A stretch of 5,365 nt of DNA from NCBI GenBank assembly GCA_919902485.1, contig CAKKRB010000152.1:1-5365 (forward strand), given 5' to 3'. Below are positions 1 to 5,365 of this stretch, piece by piece. The DNA comes from Omnitrophica bacterium GWA2_41_15. GTDB taxonomy: Bacteria > Omnitrophota > Gorgyraeia > Gorgyraeales > Gorgyraeaceae. Below the pieces are notes generated by a model. That model was given only the letters and a program-made list of their open reading frames with translations, was not told where the DNA came from and did no database searches. Each line of letters begins with the position of its first letter. Within the stretch, counting starts at the first letter, position 1. A program made the position numbers and the translations under genes.

Positions 1-1697
1 TTGCGTTTTCTGCTGATATCTCCGCCGTAACATTTTGCAGTTACGTTTTTACTCATCGCCCTGACTGTTTCCCTTGCCACTACATTATTTCCTATTGCTG
101 CTTGTATCGCTACTTCAAACATCTGCCTGGGGATAAGCTCTTTGAGCTTCGCCGCAAGTATCCTGCCTCTATATTGAGATTTCTCCTTATGAACAATCGA
201 GGAAAGCGCGTCGCAAGGATCACCATTTATCAATATATCAAGTTTTACAAGATTTCCGGGCCTGTATTCGCTCACCTCATAATCCAAAGAGCCATACCCT
301 CTGGTCATAGACTTTATCTTATCATAAAAATCAACTATAAGTTCGGACAACGGCATTTGAAAAATAAGTTTTATCTTTTCCTGGGAAATATATTCTGTTG
401 ATTTGTATTCTCCGCGCCTCGATTTTGCAAACTCGATAACCATGCTTAATGTATCGTGAGGCACCATTATGTAGGTAGCTGCGAATGGCTCTGAAATCTC
501 TTCTATATTCTGAGGCTCCGGTAATTTACTGGGATTGTCAACTTCTATGACTTTCCCCTTCTTGTCCTTAACCCTGTAAACAACGCTGGGCGTAGTAATG
601 ACGAGATTCAGGTCATATTCTCTTTCCAATCTTTCTTGGGCTATCTCCATGTGCAAAAGCCCGAGAAAACCAGCCCTGTATCCAAAACCTAATGACGGAG
701 AATTTTCAGGTTCATATATAAATGAAGAATCGCTTAATTCTAATTTTTCAATGGCATTTTTGAGAAAATCAAAATCCTTTGCGTTCACAGGATAGATGCC
801 GCAGAATACCATGGGCTTGAGCTGTTTATAGCCGATCAAAGGCTTATCTGCCGGCCGCCTGGCATCAGTAATAGTATCTCCGTTTTTTACATCCTTGGCT
901 TTTTTTATCTGGCAGATAACGTAACCTACTTCTCCGCACGAAAGACTGTCCACAGGTTCCATCTGGGGCCTGAATATGCCTACATCCTGAACCTCGTATT
1001 TTTTAGAGCTGGCCATCATAAGTATATTCATCCCTTTTTTAATTACGCCATTTGCAATCCTTACGTAAACTATTACGCCCCTATAAGTATCATATGCTGA
1101 ATCAAATAACAATGCCTGGAGCGTTTCGTCTTCACTTCCGCTTGGCGGAGGCACGTCCTTTATTATCCTTTCAAGCAGCTCCCTGGTTCCTGTGCCCTCT
1201 TTAGCGCTGGCTAGTATTATTTTATCATCCTCGACATTCAAAATGCCTTTTATCTCATTCTTGACTCTTTCAGGATCCGCGTTCTGCAGGTCGATTTTAT
1301 TTATTACAGGGATTATAGTGAGCTTCTTATCAAGCGCGTGCTGTAGATTTGCGACTGTCTGGGCTTCTACGCCCTGGGCTGCGTCTACAAGAAGCACTGC
1401 GCCCTCGCAGGCTGATAAAGATTTTGAAACCTCATAGCTGAAGTCCACATGGCCAGGCGTATCAATAAGATTCAGCTCGTAGATATTTCCATCCGCTGCT
1501 TTATACGACATCCTCACAGCGCTGGCCTTGATAGTAATCCCGCGTTCACGTTCCAGGTCCATGTCATCCAGCAGCTGCTCTCTGAACTGCCTCTTGTCTA
1601 CTGTATTAGTAAGCTGGATCAGCCTGTCAGCAAGCGTAGACTTGCCGTGGTCTATATGCGCAATAATACAAAAATTTCTTATTTTATCTCTATCCAT
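1..1697 (-). CDS. lepA: Elongation factor 4 (LepA), C-terminus cut by window edge
   Basis: LepA is a cytoplasmic translational GTPase that binds the ribosome and is implicated in back-translocation, rescue of stalled ribosomes and ribosome assembly. I translated the minus strand directly: 565 residues are open from ATG 1697 to the left edge without a break. The G domain shows the P-loop AHIDHGKST (residues 13-21), switch I RGITI (52-56), DTPGH (79-83), NKID (133-136) and SAK (164-166). Domain II and III sequence follows, then the EF-G-like domain V near residues 400-480. The LepA-specific tail motif AKCYGGDISRK is at about 554-564. The family is usually about 600 residues, so some 35 C-terminal residues lie outside the window. 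ATG 1697 gives the usual short N-terminus before IRNFCIIAHIDHGKS; only a weak AGAAG-like ribosome site precedes it. A perfect 15-bp hairpin ends 13 bases upstream. It is the last gene of the visible run. Identification is near certain. Confidence 0.98.
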   Translation of the reverse strand, partial: MDRDKIRNFCIIAHIDHGKSTLADRLIQLTNTVDKRQFREQLLDDMDLERERGITIKASAVRMSYKAADGNIYELNLIDTPGHVDFSYEVSKSLSACEGAVLLVDAAQGVEAQTVANLQHALDKKLTIIPVINKIDLQNADPERVKNEIKGILNVEDDKIILASAKEGTGTRELLERIIKDVPPPSGSEDETLQALLFDSAYDTYRGVIVYVRIANGVIKKGMNILMMASSKKYEVQDVGIFRPQMEPVDSLSCGEVGYVICQIKKAKDVKNGDTITDARRPADKPLIGYKQLKPMVFCGIYPVNAKDFDFLKNAIEKLELSDSSFIYEPENSPSLGFGYRAGFLGLLHMEIAQERLEREYDLNLVITTPSVVYRVKDKKGKVIEVDNPSKLPEPQNIEEISEPFAATYIMVPHDTLSMVIEFAKSRRGEYKSTEYISQEKIKLIFQMPLSELIVDFYDKIKSMTRGYGSLDYEVSEYRPGNLVKLDILINGDPCDALSSIVHKEKSQYRGRILAAKLKELIPRQMFEVAIQAAIGNNVVARETVRAMSKNVTAKCYGGDISRKR

Positions 1698-1710
1698 AGC
1701 TTCTATTTCT

Positions 1711-1751
1711 GCTAATTCACAAAACAAGTCATACTCGTTTTGTGAATTAGC
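1711..1751. repeat. Perfect 15-bp inverted repeat (hairpin) between the hexomutase gene and lepA
   Basis: GCTAATTCACAAAAC at 1711-1725 is the exact reverse complement of 1737-1751, around an 11-base loop (1726-1736). In the minus-strand transcript it starts 9 bases after the hexomutase stop and ends 13 bases before the lepA ATG. The stem is AT-rich (5 G/C of 15). Neither strand has a run of T after the stem, so it is not a classical intrinsic terminator. It could be an RNA hairpin that affects lepA translation or transcript stability, or a symmetric protein-binding site. It shares no sequence with the GTAG palindromes elsewhere in the window. The repeat is directly visible; any function is inference. 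Confidence 0.8.
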
Positions 1752-1760
1752 GGCAAAAAA

Positions 1761-3179
1761 TCACATGCTTAAAGCGAGATTTTTTCCGAATTCCAGGTAT
1801 TCTTTGGCTATTTTATTGCTGGAGGCTTCTGCGTAAATTCTCAATATTGGCTCGGTTCCGGATAATCTCAAAATCAACCAGCTGTTGTCGTTCATTATAA
1901 ACTTATGGCCATCAAAAGATTTTACTTCTTTAACCAGTTTGCCGCAAACTTCCTGAGGAGGATTTGTCTTCAATAGTTCCATTAATTTTTTCTTTTTATC
2001 GTCAGCGTAATCCATGTCTATCCTCTGATAGCGAAACGCGCCGTATTCTTTTTCAATATCCTTTATTATCTGGAGTATGCTTTTTTTCCTGTAAGCCATC
2101 ATTTCCACAAGCAGTACTCCCGGGAGCATGCCGTCCCTTTCAGGCATATAACCTTTTACCCCAATCCCTCCGGATTCTTCCCCTCCAATAAGTATATCTT
2201 TGTCAAGCATAAGCCTGCAGATATATTTAAATCCAACAGGAGTTTCATACATTTTCAAATTATATTTTTTGCAGATAAGGTCTATAAGGGTGGTATTTGA
2301 AACGGTCTTTACAACTCCGCCTTTCCATTTCCTGTCCTCTATGAAATGCAGCAACAACAAGGCCATTATCTGTCCTGCGCCCATGAATTTTCCACCCGGG
2401 ATAACCGCGCCTATCCTATCCGCGTCTCCGTCGTTCACTATGCAGATATCATACTTTGCTTTTTTATCTTTCATTGCCAGGAAAGTCGCCTCCAGGTTTT
2501 TCGGGATAGGCTCAGGGTTTACCCCTCCGAATAAGGTATCTCTGCCGGTCCTCATCTGTGTGATTTTTATTTTTGTGCCTTTTAAAATCTCCGGGATATA
2601 ACCATCCCCTACGCCGTGCATGCAATCAACCAGCATGTTTATTTTAGCGTTTTTCAAATACTTGAGGTCAATATAGGATTTCGCGAATTTCAGATAGTCT
2701 TTTCTCAGGTCGCTAAGCACTATCATGCCTGATTCCACACCCTTTTTAAATTCCATGGACTGCACGGGATTTTTAGCCAGCAGCGCTTCCACTGACTTTG
2801 TAATTCCTTCATCAGCAGTGCCCGCGTAAGGCGCTTTTATCTTCAGGCCGTTATAATAAGGCGGATTATGGCTTGCCGACAGCATCAGGCCTCCTGATAA
2901 TTTTTTATTTTTTATTGCAAAGCTTACGAGCGGCGTAGGGACAGCCCTGTCTGAAAGCAATACCTTGATCCCGTTGCCTGCCAAAACTTCTGCCGCGAGT
3001 TCAGCATACTTCTCGGATAGAAACCTCCAATCATAGCCTATCACAAATGTAGGGGCGGGTTTTAAACCCGCCCCTACAAAATGGTCACTCACCGCCTGAG
3101 AAACTATCTTTAGATTATCAAATGTAAAATCCTGGGAAATTATTGCTCGCCAACCGTCTGTTCCGAATTTAATACCCAT
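1761..3179 (-). CDS. Alpha-D-phosphohexomutase (phosphoglucomutase/phosphomannomutase family)
   Basis: Members of this family move a phosphate between C1 and C6 of glucose or mannose via a phosphoserine and a 1,6-bisphosphate intermediate, in the cytoplasm. The protein has 472 residues, normal for the family. It opens with the family start KFGTDGWRAII (4-14). The catalytic loop SASHNPP is at 101-107, with S103 as the expected phosphoserine. The Mg-binding loop DGDADR is at 250-255 (D250, D252, D254), the sugar-recognition loop GEESGG at 333-338, and the phosphate-binding loop RLSGTEP at 438-444. All key residues are present, so it should be active. Whether glucose, mannose or another sugar is preferred cannot be told, so no symbol is given. 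ATG 3179 has a strong site (AAGGGG, 5 bases upstream) and starts 17 bases after the rpe stop. Oddity: residues 35-44 (VGAGLKPAPT) are encoded by a palindromic repeat, in the loop before the FVIGYDWRF strand. The stop is TGA. Confidence 0.94.
   Translation of the reverse strand: MGIKFGTDGWRAIISQDFTFDNLKIVSQAVSDHFVGAGLKPAPTFVIGYDWRFLSEKYAELAAEVLAGNGIKVLLSDRAVPTPLVSFAIKNKKLSGGLMLSASHNPPYYNGLKIKAPYAGTADEGITKSVEALLAKNPVQSMEFKKGVESGMIVLSDLRKDYLKFAKSYIDLKYLKNAKINMLVDCMHGVGDGYIPEILKGTKIKITQMRTGRDTLFGGVNPEPIPKNLEATFLAMKDKKAKYDICIVNDGDADRIGAVIPGGKFMGAGQIMALLLLHFIEDRKWKGGVVKTVSNTTLIDLICKKYNLKMYETPVGFKYICRLMLDKDILIGGEESGGIGVKGYMPERDGMLPGVLLVEMMAYRKKSILQIIKDIEKEYGAFRYQRIDMDYADDKKKKLMELLKTNPPQEVCGKLVKEVKSFDGHKFIMNDNSWLILRLSGTEPILRIYAEASSNKIAKEYLEFGKNLALSM
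3048..3078. repeat. GTAG-type palindromic repeat, copy 1, in frame inside the hexomutase gene
   Basis: This is a perfect 31-base palindrome: 15-bp arms (TGTAGGGGCGGGTTT and its complement) around a single central base at 3063. Either strand begins with GTAG one base in from the end. On the coding strand it is read V-G-A-G-L-K-P-A-P-T (residues 35-44), with no stop or frame shift. The family normally has a variable linker of similar length here, between the first helix and the strand ending in GYD, so the element probably landed in or replaced a tolerant loop. No clear target-site duplication is visible; only a 3-base AAA flanks both sides. Confidence 0.92.
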
Positions 3180-3196
3180 CTTTTCCCCTTTCCTTT

Positions 3197-3922
3197 CTAT
3201 TGTATCCGTAGTTTTTTTACCGCTTCTTTTTTATCCTTCGCTCCAAAGAAATACGAGCCTGCCACGAGTATGTTCGCGCCTGCGTCAATAACTGATTTGG
3301 CGTTTTTATCGTTTATGCCGCCATCGACTTCAATGTCTCCGGAATATATTTTTCTAAGCGCTCTGACTTTTGGCAATATATTTTCTATAAAACTCTGTCC
3401 TCCGAACCCAGGGTGGACTGACATAAATAAAACCATATCCGCATCATCAAGTACGCCTTCTATGCACAAAGCTGAATCAGGATTCAAAGATATGCCTGCT
3501 TTTTTTCCAAACGACTTTATCTGCGCCAGCACCGCTTTCACGCGGACTTCATCTATTTTATCAGTAGTCTTGGACATTCCTTTTTTTAAACCTTGAGCAT
3601 TGAACCTAGGGGCAGGTTTCAAACCCGCCCCTACATAGGCTTCAGCATGTATCATAATAATATCGCTTCCTGCTTCTGAAAACTCTTTAATAAACTTATG
3701 CGGCTCCTCTATCATTAAATGCACGTCCAGAACCATCCTGGTGCATCTCCTGACTGCCTCAACTATCAAAGGCCCTATTGTAATATTAGGGACAAAATGG
3801 CCGTCCATTACATCAATGTGTACCAGGTCAGCTCCGGAATCTTCGACCTTTTTTATTTCATCTTTAAGGATCGCAAAATCAGCTGACAATAAGCTTGGCG
3901 CAACCAGTATTTTTTTATTCAT
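3197..3922 (-). CDS. rpe: Ribulose-phosphate 3-epimerase with an in-frame insertion
   Basis: Rpe interconverts D-ribulose 5-phosphate and D-xylulose 5-phosphate in the pentose phosphate pathway. From ATG 3922 it has 241 residues, against about 215-225 for the family. The TIM-barrel signatures are present: APSLLSADF (8-16, S10), HIDVMDGHFVPN (35-46, metal ligands H35 and D37, plus M39), DVHLMI (66-71, H68), FMSVHPGFGGQ (166-176), VDGGI (199-203, catalytic D200) and VAGS (220-223). The last aspartate, usually near 175, is shifted by about 25. The extra residues fall after the HAEA strand (92-95): VGAGLKPAP from a palindromic repeat (97-105), then about 15 more before helix VKAVLAQIKSFG. An in-frame GTG at 3928 would add Met-Arg, but GAGG at 3931-3928 makes a better ribosome site for ATG 3922. 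The gene follows the protease stop by 9 bases. The stop is TAG. Function is very likely kept, since all catalytic residues remain. Confidence 0.96.
   Translation of the reverse strand: MNKKILVAPSLLSADFAILKDEIKKVEDSGADLVHIDVMDGHFVPNITIGPLIVEAVRRCTRMVLDVHLMIEEPHKFIKEFSEAGSDIIMIHAEAYVGAGLKPAPRFNAQGLKKGMSKTTDKIDEVRVKAVLAQIKSFGKKAGISLNPDSALCIEGVLDDADMVLFMSVHPGFGGQSFIENILPKVRALRKIYSGDIEVDGGINDKNAKSVIDAGANILVAGSYFFGAKDKKEAVKKLRIQ
3607..3633. repeat. GTAG-type palindromic repeat, copy 2, in frame inside rpe
   Basis: This is a 27-base palindrome centred on 3620 with one mismatch (A3614 against C3626). On the coding strand it extends to GTAG at 3634 and reads GTAGGGGCGGGTTTG and so on, giving V-G-A-G-L-K-P-A-P, the same frame and nearly the same peptide as copy 1. 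The mismatch is a silent CCC-to-CCT proline change and still allows a G-U pair in the minus-strand RNA. The outer CTAC of the opposite arm has become CTAG, changing threonine to arginine relative to copy 1. It looks like an older or slightly decayed copy. Confidence 0.9.
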
Positions 3923-3927
3923 ACGCA

Positions 3928-3931
3928 CCTC
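3928..3931 (-). promoter_or_regulatory. Ribosome binding site deciding the rpe start
   Basis: Minus-strand GAGG lies directly after the protease TAA stop and 5 bases before ATG 3922. The alternative GTG start at 3928-3926 overlaps this site and would have no ribosome site of its own. The arrangement also suggests translational coupling to the protease gene. Confidence 0.75.
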
Positions 3932-5200
3932 TTATAAATCTATTCCCTTTTCTATTTCTTTCTGTTCCGCATCTCCCAGCGCTCCTATTATAGCTATATT
4001 CAATCCAGAGGTATTGAAAATCTTATTTGCCACATTCTTTATATCTTCGGCTGTAACAGCCTCTATCTTTTTGATTATCTCTTCTCTATCCGGAAGTTTA
4101 TTGAGAGAAACCACATGCTCGCCCAGCCAGAGCATGCGCTCTACTGTGTCTTCCAGGGCCATTAAAAGCTGGACCTTAAAAAATTCTTTTGCCCTTTTAA
4201 GCTCGCCTGCTGTTACATATTCTTTTTTTATTTCCCTTAATTCTTTCAATATGCAGCTGATAGCCTCTCCCGCCTTTTTATGCTCTGTCCCTGCATGCAC
4301 CACAAACGCGCCTGTGTCAGCGTATTTCTTTACCTCTGCGCCAATCTCGTAAGCAAGGCCTTTCTTCTCTCTTATGTTCTCAAATAACCTGGAAGACATG
4401 TTGGCGCCTAAAATAATATGCAAAAGGCTGAGGGTGTACCTATCACTGTGATTCCTTCCAAAAGAATGCAGACCTATGCACAGATGCGCCTGCTCAGTAT
4501 CTTTATGCAAAATCTTTATACGCGGTTTTGACTGGTTATTATGAAAAACGCTTACGGGTATTGCTTTTCCCTTGGTTTTGTTTTTAAATATTTTTTTAAT
4601 CTTTGATTCCAGATTGTCATGTTTAAGATTTCCGCATAAAACAACAGTTATGTTCTCATGTATGTAATTTATGTTTCTATATTCTACTATATCGTTTCTT
4701 AATATGGCGCTTACTGAATCAATACTGCCGGCTATGGGCAGCCCAAGCATATTCCCCGGCCACATTATCTCAGCCAGGATATCGTGAACATGGTGATTCG
4801 GAAGGTCCTGATACATCCTTATTTCTTCTGTTATAACTCCTCTTTCGCGCTCAACCTCTTTATGATCAATGCTTGCGTTTAAAACCATGTCGGACAAAAC
4901 ATCCAGGGCTATATCGCTGTGCTTAAAGCTCATCTTTGCCAGGAAACAGGACATTTCTTCAGACGTAAACCCGTTTAAAGATCCCCCTCTGCCTTCAATA
5001 TCTTCCTTAAGCTTTCTGTAGTTTCTAGAAGAAGTCCCTTTAAAAAGCATGTGTTCCAGAAAATGCGAAACTCCGGAGTTGCGCGCGTCTTCGTTTCTTG
5101 AACCTGTTTTAATCCAAATGCTGATTGCCAGGGATTCCATTCCAGGCATATGGTTTGTTACAAGCTTCAGGCCGTTATCAAATTCTGTCTTTTTGTACAT
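3932..5200 (-). CDS. M16-family zinc metallopeptidase (processing-protease-like)
   Basis: This is a 422-residue single-chain M16 peptidase, the size of the MPP-like bacterial group. It has the inverted zinc motif HFLEH at 46-50 (H46, H50 as ligands, E49 catalytic). The third ligand is expected in TEEI at 124-127, most likely E126, 76 residues after H50. The flanking block is typical, with FLEHMLFKGT, GGSLNGFTS and ERGVITEEIRMYQD. The second M16 domain follows, with SRLFENIREKKGLAYEIGAEV (270-290) holding the conserved Arg and Tyr (R271, Y284). No signal peptide or membrane segment is visible, so it is probably cytoplasmic. The substrate is unknown; relatives degrade peptides or process precursors. 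ATG 5200 fits the family start (YKKTEFDNGLKLV), although its ribosome site is weak (GGAT). A GC-rich palindrome ends 8 bases upstream. The stop TAA is followed at once by the rpe ribosome site. Confidence 0.95.
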   Translation of the reverse strand: MYKKTEFDNGLKLVTNHMPGMESLAISIWIKTGSRNEDARNSGVSHFLEHMLFKGTSSRNYRKLKEDIEGRGGSLNGFTSEEMSCFLAKMSFKHSDIALDVLSDMVLNASIDHKEVERERGVITEEIRMYQDLPNHHVHDILAEIMWPGNMLGLPIAGSIDSVSAILRNDIVEYRNINYIHENITVVLCGNLKHDNLESKIKKIFKNKTKGKAIPVSVFHNNQSKPRIKILHKDTEQAHLCIGLHSFGRNHSDRYTLSLLHIILGANMSSRLFENIREKKGLAYEIGAEVKKYADTGAFVVHAGTEHKKAGEAISCILKELREIKKEYVTAGELKRAKEFFKVQLLMALEDTVERMLWLGEHVVSLNKLPDREEIIKKIEAVTAEDIKNVANKIFNTSGLNIAIIGALGDAEQKEIEKGIDL

Positions 5201-5208
5201 GTCTATCC

Positions 5209-5237
5209 GTAGGGGGCGGTTTGAAACCGCCCCCTAC
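5209..5237. repeat. GTAG-type palindromic repeat, copy 3, at a gene junction
   Basis: This is a perfect 29-base palindrome: 14-bp arms (GTAGGGGGCGGTTT and its complement) around the central base 5223. It differs from copy 1 by the position of the C within the G run, and both arms carry the matching change. It occupies nearly all of the gap before the protease. The TAG inside its minus-strand GTAG (5236-5234) is the stop of the upstream reading frame, and its far end is 8 bases before the protease ATG. No T run follows the stem in the minus direction, so it is not a standard terminator. Confidence 0.92.
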
Positions 5238-5365
5238 ATATTATGCAAATCAAGATAATTTTGTAGAATTAATTGCGCCGCTATTTTATCTATATTTTTT
5301 TTGCGTTTTTCCCTGGACATGTCTGCCTCCAGAAAAATCCGCTCGCCCTGCGCGCTGGTAAGGCG
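5234..5365 (-). CDS. C-terminal end of an unidentified protein, start outside the window
   Basis: On the minus strand one frame is open from the right edge for 43 codons to TAG at 5236-5234. It starts RLTSAQGERIFLEAD and ends AAQLILQNYLDLHNM, with a basic stretch (SREKRKKN) between. The other two frames stop within about 25 codons. The tail looks helical and charged. I do not recognise the family. The stop codon lies within palindrome copy 3, so the present C-terminus may have been set by that repeat. Inside the frame, GGAGG at 5331-5327 lies 6 bases before ATG 5320, so a separate 28-residue peptide starting there cannot be ruled out, but a continuing gene is more likely. Confidence 0.55.
   Translation of the reverse strand, partial: RLTSAQGERIFLEADMSREKRKKNIDKIAAQLILQNYLDLHNM

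Noticed and set aside
1761..1763. TGA recoded as an amino acid, joining the hexomutase to lepA
   Set aside because: The hexomutase has full normal length at this stop and LepA has its normal N-terminus; the other stops seen are TAG and TAA, with no sign of TGA inside conserved genes.
102..1836. Open frames on the plus strand across the lepA region
   Set aside because: They are antisense shadows: the minus strand carries a continuous LepA frame with all GTPase motifs, and these plus-strand frames show no recognisable family.
3048..3078. Palindrome as an intrinsic terminator
   Set aside because: It is inside an intact coding frame and has no T run after the stem; the same applies to the copies at 3607-3633 and 5209-5237.
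3926..3928. GTG as the rpe start
   Set aside because: It overlaps the GAGG ribosome site that is well placed for ATG 3922, and the ATG start fits the family N-terminus and residue numbering.
1964..4352. Plus-strand open frames opposite the hexomutase, rpe and protease genes, up to 203 residues
   Set aside because: They lie wholly opposite well-identified genes and have serine- and isoleucine-rich sequences typical of reverse-complement translation.
3048..5237. CRISPR array
   Set aside because: The three palindromes are hundreds of bases apart with coding sequence between them and no regular spacers.
5049..5361. Plus-strand frames across the right end, one containing GGGLKPPP
   Set aside because: The GLK-PPP string is simply the palindrome read on the opposite strand; the rest is antisense to the protease start and the upstream gene.

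Overview
All genes supported here lie on the minus strand and read right to left: the end of an unidentified gene (5365-5234), an M16-family zinc protease (5200-3932), ribulose-phosphate 3-epimerase rpe (3922-3197), a phosphoglucomutase/phosphomannomutase-type enzyme (3179-1761) and lepA, elongation factor 4 (1697 to the left edge, where it is cut off shortly before its end). The gaps are 33, 9, 17 and 63 bases. No intrinsic terminator or convincing promoter is visible between the genes, so one operon or read-through transcription is the simplest reading.

The base composition is moderately AT-rich (roughly 40% GC by eye, not computed). Codon use looks alike across the genes and the genetic code looks standard. 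The protein style and this mix of housekeeping genes suggest an uncultivated bacterium; a member of Omnitrophota or a nearby lineage is my best guess, held with low confidence and based on memory of similar proteins only.

The proteins are housekeeping: Rpe works in the pentose phosphate pathway, the hexomutase interconverts sugar 1- and 6-phosphates, LepA is a ribosome-associated GTPase, and the M16 enzyme is a processing or clean-up peptidase. They share no obvious single pathway.

What stands out is a short GC-rich palindrome of the form GTAG-(G/C run)-TTT-N-AAA-(G/C run)-CTAC, present three times in the window. Two copies lie in frame inside conserved enzymes (the hexomutase and Rpe) and are both read as V-G-A-G-L-K-P-A-P. 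The third lies at the junction between the unidentified gene and the protease, where it supplies the upstream gene's stop codon and ends 8 bases before the protease start. This resembles Rickettsia palindromic elements in behaviour and GTAG-type REP elements in appearance. A separate, unrelated 15-bp perfect inverted repeat lies between the hexomutase and lepA. All non-coding gaps are under 70 bases, so no long stretch is left unexplained.
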